In this document: one piece after another, positions 1 through 8,388 of the stretch
How positions within the stretch are numbered: the first letter of the stretch is position 1
How the letters are laid out: each line of letters begins with the position of its first letter
Source: Streptomyces sp. NBC_00582
GTDB taxonomy: Bacteria; Actinomycetota; Actinomycetes; Streptomycetales; Streptomycetaceae
Reading direction: 5' to 3'
Assembly (NCBI RefSeq): GCF_036345155.1
Contig: NZ_CP107772.1
Span: 5,270,001-5,334,000, forward strand
DNA: 64,000 bases
Translations under genes and position numbers: made by a program
The notes under the pieces: model-generated
Database searches by the model: none
Told to the model about the DNA's origin: nothing
The model's input: the letters and a program-made list of their open reading frames with translations, nothing else

Positions 1-1286
1 GCACCGACATCCTGCGGCTGCGGGCCGCCGTCACCTCCGCCGAGCAGGTCGCCACCGTCGAGGCGCGCGGCTGGGACGTGACGACGAAGAAGAAGCTCAC
101 CGCGACCGCGCCCGCCACCACCAACCCCGGCATCAGCATCGGGACGACCCCGGGTGAGGCGGCCGCCAAGTTCAAGCCGACCAAACTGGTCGACGCGCAG
201 ACGCCGTACGACCGGCAGTCGGAGGTGAAGTTCGCCGCCGAGGCCCTCGCCGACGACGTCACCGGGTCCTTCGCCGAGCTGGAGGTCATCGCGCGCGGCA
301 CGCCGAAGCTGCGGCCCGGTCTGCCCGTCACCCTCGCCGACGTGGGCGCGCCCTTCGAGGGCAAGTACACGGCCACGTCCGTACGGCACGTCTTCGGCGA
401 CGGCAAGCACTACGAGGCGTGGGTGACCGTCAGCGGGCGTCAGTGGCGGTCGCTGTACGGGCTCGCCTCCGGCGGCGGGGGCGCCGCCTCGCACAACGGC
501 CTCCACCTTCCCGGTACGACGAACGCGCTGGTGACGGACGTACAGGATCCGCTGAAGCAGGGGCGGGTGAAGCTCCAGTTCCCCTGGCTGGACGACGTGT
601 ACGTCTCCGACTGGACGCGGGTCGCGCAGTGGGGCGGCAAGGACGGCGGGTCGATCTTCCCGCTCGACGTCGGCGACGAGGTGCTGGTCGCCTTCGACCG
701 GGGCGCCCTCGACCACCCGTACGTCATCGGCGGCCTCTACAACGGCAAGGACAAGCCGACGCCCGTGAAGGACGTGCCCCTGCACGACGGGGCGCGGCGG
801 CGCGCCGCCCGGCACACCCTCTCCGACCGCGACGGCAACCGCGTCGACCTGCTCAGCCAGAAGACCGGCGGCCGCAAGCAGGGCGTCAGGGTGACGTCCG
901 GGGACGACCGGCTCGTCATCAACCTGGACCGTACGAAGACCGAGATCACCGTCGACAGCAAGGGCACCGTCAAGATCACGGGCACCCGGTCGGTGTCCGT
1001 CGAGGCCGGCACCGACCTCACGCTGAGCGCGGGCCGCAAACTCACCATCAAGAGCGGCGGACTGCTCGACATCCGCGGCACAGGCGCGGTCAACCTCAAG
1101 TCGCTGACCAGCGTCGTCGCCGTGGACGCACTGGGCGCGCTCAGCCTCAAGGCGGGCGGCGCGGCCACCGTCACCGCGGGCGGCACCGTCCAGGTCAACG
1201 CCACCGCCAACGTGGGCATCCGGGCCGCCACGCTCCTGCTGCAGGGCGTCGTGATGGTCAACAACAAGCCGTATCCGATCCCGTGA
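1..1286 (+). CDS. VgrG/gp5-like baseplate spike protein of a contractile injection system (5' end outside window)
   Basis: The reading frame is already open at the window edge (it can be read from base 3), so the gene is truncated here and the ATG at 78 is probably internal. The visible 427 or so residues are the C-terminal part of a VgrG-type spike. A gp27-like portion comes first, then an OB-fold region (GRVKLQFPWL, followed by DVGDEVLVAFDRGALDHPYV, as in phage gp5/VgrG), then a long run of short repeats of the type GTVKITG, SVSVEAG, LTLSAG that form a beta-helical needle. The spike caps the inner tube and sits in the baseplate hub. Genes for gp25-, J- and I-like baseplate proteins follow at once on the same strand, which supports the role. 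Sure of the family; effector loading cannot be judged. Confidence 0.88.
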   Translation, partial: TDILRLRAAVTSAEQVATVEARGWDVTTKKKLTATAPATTNPGISIGTTPGEAAAKFKPTKLVDAQTPYDRQSEVKFAAEALADDVTGSFAELEVIARGTPKLRPGLPVTLADVGAPFEGKYTATSVRHVFGDGKHYEAWVTVSGRQWRSLYGLASGGGGAASHNGLHLPGTTNALVTDVQDPLKQGRVKLQFPWLDDVYVSDWTRVAQWGGKDGGSIFPLDVGDEVLVAFDRGALDHPYVIGGLYNGKDKPTPVKDVPLHDGARRRAARHTLSDRDGNRVDLLSQKTGGRKQGVRVTSGDDRLVINLDRTKTEITVDSKGTVKITGTRSVSVEAGTDLTLSAGRKLTIKSGGLLDIRGTGAVNLKSLTSVVAVDALGALSLKAGGAATVTAGGTVQVNATANVGIRAATLLLQGVVMVNNKPYPIP

Positions 1287-1320
1287 GAGCCGGGCGTTCC
1301 CCCAGAAGGGTGGCCGACTG

Positions 1321-1764
1321 ATGGCCGAACAATTCGTCGGGTCGGGCTGGGCGTTCCCCCTGCGGATCGGTCCCACCGGAGGCATCGCCCTGGTCAGCGG
1401 CGAGCGCGAGATCGAGGAGGCGATCCGGCTGATCCTCGCCACCGCGCCGGGCGAGCGCCCCATGCGCCCGGAGTTCGGCTGCGCCATCCACGACCTGGTG
1501 TTCGCGCCGGTCAACGAGGCGACGGCCGGCCGCATCCAGCACGAGGTGTACACCAGCCTGGACCGCTGGGAGCCGCGCATCGAGGTCAACGACGTCGAGG
1601 TGACGGCCGGCGCCGAGCAGGGCGTCCTGTGGATCGACGTCCGCTACTCCATCCGCGGGACCAACAACCCGCGCAGTCTCGTCTTCCCCTTCTACGTCAT
1701 TCCGTCCCACGAAGAGCCGGGCCTGCCCGGTCCCTCCGGTACGGCTTCCGAAAGCGACCGCTGA
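1321..1764 (+). CDS. GPW/gp25 family baseplate wedge protein
   Basis: A 147-residue protein with the gp25 (T4 lysozyme-like wedge) fold signature: a conserved GERPMRPEFGC stretch near residue 48 followed by the region around CAIHDLVF, then a C-terminal beta strand pair (GVLWIDVRYSIRG). gp25 proteins join the sheath and hub to the wedge in phage tails, type VI secretion and extracellular contractile injection systems. The ATG lies 34 bases after the spike gene. Its TGA overlaps the ATG of the next gene by one base, so the genes are translationally coupled. Length is normal for the family. Confidence 0.9.
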   Translation: MAEQFVGSGWAFPLRIGPTGGIALVSGEREIEEAIRLILATAPGERPMRPEFGCAIHDLVFAPVNEATAGRIQHEVYTSLDRWEPRIEVNDVEVTAGAEQGVLWIDVRYSIRGTNNPRSLVFPFYVIPSHEEPGLPGPSGTASESDR

Positions 1765-3722
1765 TGGCCCTGCCCTCCCCCAACCTGGACGACCGCCGCT
1801 TCCAGCAGTTCGTCGACGACGCCAAGCGCTACATCCAGCAGCGTGCGCCGGAGTGGACCGACCACAACGTCTCCGACCCGGGCGTCACGCTCGTCGAGAC
1901 GGTCGCCCACATGGCCGACCAGATCGTCTACCGCCTCAACCGGGTCCCCGACAAGAACCATCTGGCCTTCCTGGACCTGGTCGGCATCCGGCTCTTCCCG
2001 CCGTCGGCGGCCCGCACCGAGGTCACCTTCTGGCTGTCGGCGCCCCAGGAGGAGCCGGTGCTGCTGCCGACCGGCACCGAGGTGGCGACGGTCCGCACGG
2101 AGAGCGAGGAGGCCGTCGTCTTCGCGACGGAACGCGAACTGTCCGTCGTGCCGTCCGCGTTGTCCCACCTGGTCGTCCAGCACCAGGGCGAGCCGGTCAC
2201 CGACCGGACCACCGACCTCACCGAGGGCAAGGACGTGCTGTGCTTCGCCGAGGCCCCGCGCCCCGGCGACTGCATGCTGCTCGGCCTGAGCGCGGCCGTC
2301 CCGCACTGCGCGGTCGCCCTGGAACTCGACAGCCGCGTCGACGGTGTCGGCGTCGACCCCCGTCAGCCCCCGCTGGTCTGGGAGGCGTGGACGGAGGACG
2401 GCTGGCAGCCCTGCGAGGTCGACCGCGACGGCACCGGCGGCCTCAACCGGCCCGGCGAGGTCGTCCTGCACATCCCGGGCGGCCACGTCCTGTCCCGCTC
2501 CGGCGGCCAGGAGGCCGGCTGGCTGCGCTGCCGCGTCACCGAACCCCTGCCCGGTCAGCCCTTCTACACCCTCTCCCCCACCGTCCGCTCCGTCGAGGCC
2601 TTCACCGTCGGCGGCACGGCACCCGCCGTCCACGCCGAGACGGTGTACGACGAGGTGCTCGGCGAGTCGACGGGCCTGCCCGGCCAGCGACTGCGCCTGG
2701 CGAACGCCCCGGTCGTCGGCGACGACCCACCGGTCCTGCTCCAGACCGCCGAGCACGAGGGCTGGGTGGACTGGCAGGTCGTCCCCCACTTCGCCGCGTC
2801 CGGCGCGGACGACCGCCACATCACCCTCGACGCCGCCACCGGTGAGATCGCCTTCGGCCCGTCCGTCCGCGAACCCGACGGCTCCCTGCGCCAGTACGGC
2901 GCCGTCGCCCCCAAGGGCGCGTTCGTCCGCGCCCGCCGCTACCGCACGGGCGGCGGCCGGGCCGGCAACGTGGCCCGCGGCGCCGTCCGGGTGCTGCGCA
3001 CCTCCGTGCCGTATGTGTCCGAGGTCGTCAACCGGGAGGCCGCGCGCGGCGGCGTCGACGGCGAGACGGTCGAGGAGGCGAAACTCCGCGCCCCGATCAC
3101 GCTGCGCGCCCAGGAGCGCGCCGTCACCCTGCGGGACTACGAGGAGCTGGCGCGCCGGGCCGCCCCCGAGACCGCCCGCATCACCTGCCTGGAGGGCGAG
3201 CCCGACGAGCACGGCTCCTACGCGGTCCGGGTCCTGGTGGTCCCCCAGGCGGTCCCGGACCCCGGTGGCCGCCTGCGCTTCGAGCAACTCGTCCCCGGTG
3301 ACGCCCTGTTGGACCGCATCATGCGGCACCTGGACGAACGCCGCCTCATCGGCACCCGGCTGGCGGTCGGCCCGCCGTACTACCAGGGCATCACGGTCGT
3401 CGCGACGGTCCACGCCTTCCGCGGCGTCGACACCGACCGCGTCCGCCGCCAGGCCCACGACGCGCTCTACCGCCACCTCGACCCGCTCACCGGCGGCGCG
3501 GACGGCAAGGGCTGGCCGTTCGGGCGTCCGGTGCAGTCCGGCGAGGTCTTCGCGGTGCTCCAGCGGGTCCCGGGAGTGGAGCTGGTCGACCAGGTCACCC
3601 TGCACCCCGCCGACCCCCTGACCGGCAAGCGCGGCGACGCGACCGACCGCATCGACCTGGCGGCACCGGCGCTGGTGTTCTCGTACGACCACCGGGTGCG
3701 TGTGATCGGGGACGGTTCGTGA
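1764..3722 (+). CDS. Putative baseplate assembly protein (gpJ/gp6-like)
   Basis: A 652-residue protein. I chose the ATG at 1764 because it overlaps the TGA of the gp25-like gene and starts MALPSPNLDDRRFQQFVDDA, the usual beginning of this family. The frame stays open further upstream, but only inside the previous gene. The N-terminal part has the wedge-ring motif region (residues 30-70, with VSDPGVTLVETVAHMADQI). The C-terminal half contains the baseplate J-like domain with VTLRDYEELARRAAP. J/gp6-like proteins form the baseplate wedge ring that holds the spike. Its TGA overlaps the GTG of the next gene (GTGA), which continues the operon. Confidence 0.9.
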   Translation: MALPSPNLDDRRFQQFVDDAKRYIQQRAPEWTDHNVSDPGVTLVETVAHMADQIVYRLNRVPDKNHLAFLDLVGIRLFPPSAARTEVTFWLSAPQEEPVLLPTGTEVATVRTESEEAVVFATERELSVVPSALSHLVVQHQGEPVTDRTTDLTEGKDVLCFAEAPRPGDCMLLGLSAAVPHCAVALELDSRVDGVGVDPRQPPLVWEAWTEDGWQPCEVDRDGTGGLNRPGEVVLHIPGGHVLSRSGGQEAGWLRCRVTEPLPGQPFYTLSPTVRSVEAFTVGGTAPAVHAETVYDEVLGESTGLPGQRLRLANAPVVGDDPPVLLQTAEHEGWVDWQVVPHFAASGADDRHITLDAATGEIAFGPSVREPDGSLRQYGAVAPKGAFVRARRYRTGGGRAGNVARGAVRVLRTSVPYVSEVVNREAARGGVDGETVEEAKLRAPITLRAQERAVTLRDYEELARRAAPETARITCLEGEPDEHGSYAVRVLVVPQAVPDPGGRLRFEQLVPGDALLDRIMRHLDERRLIGTRLAVGPPYYQGITVVATVHAFRGVDTDRVRRQAHDALYRHLDPLTGGADGKGWPFGRPVQSGEVFAVLQRVPGVELVDQVTLHPADPLTGKRGDATDRIDLAAPALVFSYDHRVRVIGDGS

Positions 3723-4309
3723 GGGCCCCGCTGGAGAAGGGCGGGTCGCGGAGGGGGTCGGTCGACGGGCTCGGCTCCTCCGCGCCGATCGGGGCCATGT
3801 TGCCCGCCGTCTTCGCCGACGACGACCTCGCACAGCGCTTCGTCGGCGGCCTGGACGACGTGCTCGCCCCCATCCTCAACGTCCTCGACTGCCTGCCCGC
3901 CTACTTCGACCCGGCCCTCGCGCCGGTCGACTTCACCCGCTGGCTGGCCGGCTGGGTCGGCGCTGAGACCGACGGCACGGAACCGGAGGCGCGACTGCGG
4001 GCCGCCGTCGCCGCGGCCGCGTATCTGCACCGGGTGCGCGGCACCCGCCGGGGCCTCGCCGAGGCCGTCCGGCTGGCGTTCGGGGTGGACCCGGAGATCG
4101 AGGAGAGCGGCGGCTCGGCCTGGAGCGCCCGCCCCCTCGGCCCGTTCCCCGGCGACGCCCGCCCCCACCTCCACGTCACGGTCCGCCTGCCCGACCCCGG
4201 CCCGGCGGACGAACACCGCCTGGACGCCCTCGTGGCCGCCGCCCGCCCCGCCCACATGCCCTACACGGTCAAGGTGACCGTCGCCGAAAGGACCCCGGAG
4301 AGAAGATGA
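3719..4309 (+). CDS. Phage tail protein I-like baseplate component
   Basis: A 196-residue protein starting at a GTG that overlaps the preceding stop by four bases. It has the tail protein I (gpI, P2-like) pattern: an N-terminal stretch LPAVFADDDLAQRFVGGLDD, then FTRWLAGWVG, then ARLRAAVAAAAYLHRVRGT and GLAEAVRLAFGV. In related clusters this protein works with the J-like protein at the wedge tips. An ATG at 3797 is an alternative start but would remove the first 26 residues; the coupled GTG is preferred. The gene ends by overlapping the ATG of the next one. Confidence 0.83.
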   Translation: MRAPLEKGGSRRGSVDGLGSSAPIGAMLPAVFADDDLAQRFVGGLDDVLAPILNVLDCLPAYFDPALAPVDFTRWLAGWVGAETDGTEPEARLRAAVAAAAYLHRVRGTRRGLAEAVRLAFGVDPEIEESGGSAWSARPLGPFPGDARPHLHVTVRLPDPGPADEHRLDALVAAARPAHMPYTVKVTVAERTPERR

Positions 4310-5679
4310 CCACCCAGAACTGCGCCGAGTGCGGCACCCGGGCGGAACCCGGCCAGTCCTTCTGCGACGCGTGCGGGGCCGTGCTGAGCTGGACCGACCG
4401 CGACCGTGACCGGACCCCGGCGAGGGCCGCAACAGCGGCTTCCGCGACGGCGTCCCCGGCATCCTCCGACGCGGGCGCCCCCCGCGCCGCCACCTCCACC
4501 ACGACGGCTGCGGCGCCGAACACGTCGACGCGCACCCGGGACGAGGACGAGGACGACGCGGAGGCCGAGGTCGAGGGCCCCTCCCCGGCCCCCCGGCCGG
4601 CCGACGCCCGGAACACCACGGCCGGGTCCGACGACCCGACCGACGCCGACGCGTCCGAGGACGACGAGGACACGACGGAAACCCCCCTGCCGGCCCTCCC
4701 CCCGGAGACGGCACCCGCCGACGGAACGGCCCCCACCACACGCGAAGACGCAACGGCCCCCACCCCCGCCCTGGGCGACACGATGGCGGCCCGGGCTCGC
4801 TCCCTGCTCGTCCCCGTCGCCGATCCGGAGGAGCCCGCGCCCGCCGCGCCCCCGTCCGTGGCGCCGGTGCTGCCGGGCGTGCCGGTGGCTGACCGGCCGC
4901 AGGTCCGCGCGCCGGGCCCGGTGCAGGGTGAGGCGGGCGGCATCGCCTGCCCCTGGTGCGCCACACCGAACCGCCCCGACCGGCACTACTGCACGCGCTG
5001 TGCGATGCCCATGACCCTGGAGGACCGTTCCTCGGTCCGGCTGCCGTGGTGGCGGCGGCTGTTCGGGCGGGGCGGGGAGACGCCGTGGGCCGGGGACCGC
5101 CCGCGTCTGCGCCGTACGTTCGACCGGATCGTGACGTGGGTGACGGCCGCGGTCGTGATCACCCTGCTGATCATCGCCGGGATGAAGGCCCCGGACGCCG
5201 TCCAGGCGACCAAGGACCACTTCGCGAAGCGGGCGGCGGTGGCGCCGGACACGTTCGCGGCGTCCCGCTCGTACCCGGGACACAAGCCCGACCTGGCCTT
5301 CGACAAGATCAACAACACCTGGTGGGGTCCGGGCGTCTCGCAGTCGGGCGAGGGCGAGTGGATCGAGGCCCGCTTCAACGAGCCGACCCGGCTGCTGGAC
5401 CTGGTCATCACGCCGGGCACCTCGACCCGCGCCGAGCAGCTCACCGAGTCGGCCCTGCCGCACCGCGTGAAGGCGACGATCACACTGAAGGACGGCACCA
5501 CGGCGACCCGCGAACTGGTCCTCGACCAGCAGGCGGGCGGCCAGCGCCGCGCCTTCCGCGTCGGCGAGGTCACCAAGGTCCGCTTCACGATCGAGTCGGC
5601 GTACGGGGCGTCGGCGAGCAAGCAGGTGTCGATAGCGGAGATCGAGTTCTTCGGCCCGTCGAGCGCGAACGCGTCGTAG
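4306..5679 (+). CDS. Membrane-anchored zinc-ribbon and discoidin/glycan-binding-fold protein of the injection system (CisA-like)
   Basis: A 457-residue protein. It begins with a zinc ribbon (CAECG about 16 residues before CDACG), followed by about 180 residues of low-complexity Ala/Thr/Pro/Asp/Glu linker. A second zinc ribbon (CPWC and CTRC, residues 216-234) is followed by one transmembrane helix at about 273-296 (VTAAVVITLLIIAGM). A C-terminal beta domain after FAASRSYPGHKPDLAFD resembles F5/8 type C or NADase-type glycan-binding domains (WWGPG, GEWIEARF). The predicted layout is cytoplasmic N-terminus and external C-terminus. It is the last gene of the coupled operon. In S. coelicolor a membrane protein named CisA is linked to the cytoplasmic injection system; equating this gene with it is inference from position and architecture. 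Confidence 0.75.
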   Translation: MTTQNCAECGTRAEPGQSFCDACGAVLSWTDRDRDRTPARAATAASATASPASSDAGAPRAATSTTTAAAPNTSTRTRDEDEDDAEAEVEGPSPAPRPADARNTTAGSDDPTDADASEDDEDTTETPLPALPPETAPADGTAPTTREDATAPTPALGDTMAARARSLLVPVADPEEPAPAAPPSVAPVLPGVPVADRPQVRAPGPVQGEAGGIACPWCATPNRPDRHYCTRCAMPMTLEDRSSVRLPWWRRLFGRGGETPWAGDRPRLRRTFDRIVTWVTAAVVITLLIIAGMKAPDAVQATKDHFAKRAAVAPDTFAASRSYPGHKPDLAFDKINNTWWGPGVSQSGEGEWIEARFNEPTRLLDLVITPGTSTRAEQLTESALPHRVKATITLKDGTTATRELVLDQQAGGQRRAFRVGEVTKVRFTIESAYGASASKQVSIAEIEFFGPSSANAS

Positions 5680-5701
5680 TCGTAGGAGCAGAGGTGGGAG
5701 G

Positions 5702-5742
5702 AAGGGGCCGGCCGCGAGGAACCCATCCGCGACCGGCCCCTT
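5702..5742 (+). terminator. Rho-independent terminator after the injection-system operon
   Basis: GGGGCCGG and CGCG pair with CGCG and CCGGCCCC around a loop of about 10 bases, and TTTT follows directly. It lies 23 bases after the stop of the zinc-ribbon gene and also sits before the 3' end of the convergent VOC gene. Confidence 0.8.
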
Positions 5743-5787
5743 TTCGTGCATCAGGCTTCCCGGCGTCGACGTGGGCCGGGTCGCTGA

Positions 5788-6186
5788 TCAGCGGGCGAAC
5801 TTTTCGACGGCCGCCGGGGTGACGGGGGTGAAGAAGTTGACGAGGTTGCCGTCGGGGTCGCGGAACAGCAGCGACCGGTTGCCCCAGGGCATCGTGGTGG
5901 GCCCGTTGACGAAGTCCGTGACGAAGCCCTTCAGGTCCCGGTGAACGCGGTCCACGTCGTCGACGAGGAACTCGGTGATCACACTGTGGTTGTCCGCGGG
6001 GCGGGCGGAGCCCGGGGCGAACAGCGGGACCGTGCGGGTGCCGGCGATCGCGAGGGTGGCGCCCGCGGTCCTGAGCTCGGCGAAGTCCTCGGTGGCCCAC
6101 GTCGCCCGTGCCCCGGTGGCGCGCTCGTAGAACGCGACGAGGCGCGCCACGTCGCCGGTGACGATGCGGATCGAGACGAAGTCCAT
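5788..6186 (-). CDS. VOC (glyoxalase/bleomycin-resistance fold) family protein
   Basis: A 132-residue protein starting at an ATG preceded by AAGGAG at a good distance. It shows the vicinal-oxygen-chelate pattern: FVSIRIVTGDVARLVAFYERATG at the start, HSVITEFLVDDVDRVHRDL in the middle and WGNRSLLFRDPDGNLVNFF at the end. Such proteins bind a metal and act as lyases, dioxygenases or drug-binding proteins; the substrate cannot be told. It is divergent from a WYL-type regulator, with a 93-base gap containing an inverted repeat, so the regulator probably controls it. Confidence 0.85.
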   Translation of the reverse strand: MDFVSIRIVTGDVARLVAFYERATGARATWATEDFAELRTAGATLAIAGTRTVPLFAPGSARPADNHSVITEFLVDDVDRVHRDLKGFVTDFVNGPTTMPWGNRSLLFRDPDGNLVNFFTPVTPAAVEKFAR

Positions 6187-6236
6187 GGGGATCTCCTTGG
6201 CTGTGCTGGAGGCGTGCTCGTCGCAGGCTAGGAGAA

Positions 6237-6261
6237 ATAGTGGACAGAATCGGTCCTCTAT
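6237..6261. promoter_or_regulatory. Inverted-repeat operator between the VOC gene and the WYL regulator
   Basis: ATAGTGGAC and GTCCTCTAT form an 8-of-9 inverted repeat around a 7-base spacer. The site is centred about 30 bases upstream of the regulator ATG and overlaps the region where both divergent promoters should lie. TAGGCT, six bases before the regulator ATG at 6280, looks like a -10 box for a leaderless transcript. Confidence 0.5.
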
Positions 6262-6279
6262 TCGCGTTAGGCTGCGGAC

Positions 6280-7269
6280 ATGCCTCGACCCACCGGCCGC
6301 GTGCTGACCCTGCTGGAGCTGCTCCAGTCGGGCGGCACCCGGACGGTGGCCGAGCTCGCCGACCGGCTCGGTGTCGAGGGGCGCACCGTGCGGCGGTACG
6401 TGGACCAGCTGATCGACCTCGACGTGCCCGTGGAGTCGGTGCGCGGCCGCTACGGCGGCTACCGGCTCGCCCCCGGGTACCGCTTGCCTCCGCTCATGCT
6501 CAGCGACGACGAGGCGCTGGCCGTGCTGCTCGGTCTGGTCGCCGGACGCCGGGCCGGGCTGACGACGACGGAGCGCACGGCGAACGAGACGGCGTCGGCG
6601 AAGATCCGGCGGGTGCTGCCCCGGCACATCGCCCACCGGCTCGACGCCCTCCTGGAAGCTCTCGCCTTCACGGACCGGCCAGGCGAGTGGGACCACCCGG
6701 ACGCCGGGCTCCTGCTCACCCTCGCCGACGCGGTGCGCCACCGCCGGCCGGTCTCGATCCGCTACACCGACCGGGACGGACGGCGCAGCGAACGCACGCT
6801 GCACGCGTACGGGATCGTCGCCCATGGCGGCCGGTGGTACGTCACGGGCGAGGACGCCCGGATCGGCGAGGACCGAACCTTCCGGCTCGATCGCGTCGCG
6901 GACGCGCGGACCCTGCCGGGCTCGTTCGAAGCGCCCGCCGGTCCCGGCCCGGCACAGCGCGTGGTGTCGGGATTCGCCACGGCCGAGTACCGGCACGAGG
7001 TGACCTTGCGGATCCACGGGACGGTCGAGCAGATCCGCGCCCACCTCCCCGCCGGCGTCGCGAGCGTGGAGGAGCACGAACCCGCGGCCGGCCAGGACCC
7101 GGCGGCCGAGCGCTGGCTGCGCGTCGAGCTGCGGGCGGAGCGGCTCGACTGGTTGCCTCCGGTACTCGCCTCGCTCGACCGGCCGTTCGTCATCGAGCGC
7201 CCCGCCGAACTGCGCGACCTCGTCATCGCGCTCGCCGAACGCCTCACGTCCTCCGCCCGCCGAGCCTGA
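6280..7269 (+). CDS. WYL-domain transcriptional regulator (YafY/DeoR-type HTH)
   Basis: A 329-residue regulator. The N-terminal winged HTH (residues 7-65) reads RVLTLLELLQSGGTRTVAEL then GRTVRRYVDQLIDLDVPVE, followed by the linker GRYGGYRLAPGYRLPPLMLS that is characteristic of the family. The middle carries a WYL-like domain (VSIRYTDRDG ... YGIVAHGGRWYVTGED) and the C-terminal WCX domain follows. WYL domains sense ligands or nucleic acids. The gene is divergent from the VOC gene, and a -10-like TAGGCT six bases before the ATG suggests a leaderless mRNA. The effector molecule is unknown. Confidence 0.88.
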   Translation: MPRPTGRVLTLLELLQSGGTRTVAELADRLGVEGRTVRRYVDQLIDLDVPVESVRGRYGGYRLAPGYRLPPLMLSDDEALAVLLGLVAGRRAGLTTTERTANETASAKIRRVLPRHIAHRLDALLEALAFTDRPGEWDHPDAGLLLTLADAVRHRRPVSIRYTDRDGRRSERTLHAYGIVAHGGRWYVTGEDARIGEDRTFRLDRVADARTLPGSFEAPAGPGPAQRVVSGFATAEYRHEVTLRIHGTVEQIRAHLPAGVASVEEHEPAAGQDPAAERWLRVELRAERLDWLPPVLASLDRPFVIERPAELRDLVIALAERLTSSARRA

Positions 7270-7322
7270 TCGCAGGCCCCCGACCACCCCCACGACGAAC
7301 CGCCCGAACCGCACCCCGTCCT

Positions 7323-7341
7323 GGGACCGCCCGTTGGTCCC
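7323..7341. terminator. Weak hairpin between convergent genes
   Basis: GGGACC and GGTCCC surround a 7-base loop in the 74-base gap between the WYL regulator and the LysR gene, which converge here. There is no T tract, so this is only a candidate two-way terminator. Confidence 0.3.
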
Positions 7342-7343
7342 GG

Positions 7344-8267
7344 TCACCGGGTGACGAGCGTCAACGCCTCCCCCAGCAGCGCCAGCAGCTCGTCCACGAT
7401 CGGCGGTCGGGGACCCGGGCGGCTCACCGCCAGCACCTCGCGGTGGAGGGGGGCGGCTTCCGGGGGGAGGGTGACCCGTCGCACCCTCGGGTCGTCGGTG
7501 TGCTCGCCGAGGAGTGTGGCCGGGATGAGGCCCACCGCCAGACCGGCCCGGATCATGGCCAGCATGCTGTGCAGGTCCTCGGTCTCCAGGGTGACCTCGG
7601 GGGAGATGCCCAGCTCTCCGGCCCAGCGGTGCAGCAGCCGTCGGTCGGGGCTGCGGGCGTGGCCCGAGGTCCATTCCATGGTGAGGCAGTCGGTCAGCTC
7701 CCAGGGGCGGGCGTCCGGGCGGGGGCCCGCGACGAGGAACAGGGGCTCGTGGCCGACGGAGGTGACGTTCCAGTCGGCGGACGGGGCCGGTGGGTCCTCG
7801 GGCAGATAGCGGTACGCGATGAGCAGGTCGAGGTCTCCTGAGGTGACCCTCGGCAGCCCCGCGTGCGTCTCGACGATGACGAGACGGATGCGGGCGCCCC
7901 GGCTGCGGGGCCGGAGCGCGGCCAGCACCCCGGGGAACAGATGGCTCATCGCGCTGGGGTAGGCGCCGACGCGCAGTTCGGCGATCTCCCGGTCCGCGAT
8001 CCGGGCGGCGGCGTCCTGGAAGCGCGCCGTCGCCTCGAAGAGCGTCCCCGCCGCCTGCGCGAGGGAGCGGCCGGCCGCGGTCAGGATCAGCCGGCTGCCC
8101 GGACGGCGTACCAGCAGCTCGACGCCCATGTCCCGCTCCAGGGCGGCGATGTGCTGGGACACGGCGGAAGGGACGTAGCCGAGGGCGGCCGCGGCTTCCG
8201 CCATGGAGCCCCGGTCGACCACGGACAGGAAGGTCGACAGCAGCTTCAGATCCGGCTGGGGCTTCAT
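7344..8267 (-). CDS. LysR family transcriptional regulator
   Basis: A 307-residue protein of normal LysR length. The N-terminal HTH (residues 7-65) reads LKLLSTFLSVVDRGSMAEAA then GYVPSAVSQHIAALERDMGVELLVR. The rest is the effector-binding domain (ELRVGAYPSAMSHLFP, GDLDLLIAYRYLPEDPP, MLAMIRAGLAVGLIP). It is divergent from a class V aminotransferase gene with 121 bases between the starts, so that gene is its most likely target. The inducer is unknown. Confidence 0.9.
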   Translation of the reverse strand: MKPQPDLKLLSTFLSVVDRGSMAEAAAALGYVPSAVSQHIAALERDMGVELLVRRPGSRLILTAAGRSLAQAAGTLFEATARFQDAAARIADREIAELRVGAYPSAMSHLFPGVLAALRPRSRGARIRLVIVETHAGLPRVTSGDLDLLIAYRYLPEDPPAPSADWNVTSVGHEPLFLVAGPRPDARPWELTDCLTMEWTSGHARSPDRRLLHRWAGELGISPEVTLETEDLHSMLAMIRAGLAVGLIPATLLGEHTDDPRVRRVTLPPEAAPLHREVLAVSRPGPRPPIVDELLALLGEALTLVTR

Positions 8268-8388
8268 GAACCGTGAACTCTCCCTTCTCGATCCATCGCT
8301 TTACGTGTCCTGCGACCGAGTGTCAGAGTCGGGAAAGCCCGCTGTCCAGCCCGCTCTCCGAAGCCCCCGTCTCCCGAAAGCCGAGGCC

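Noticed and set aside
1692..3833. A 713-residue open frame on the minus strand opposite the baseplate J-like gene
   Set aside because: It is antisense to a gene with clear family motifs. Long antisense frames are expected when G+C is above 70 percent, and its composition (Gly/Arg/Ala-rich) is that of a shadow frame.
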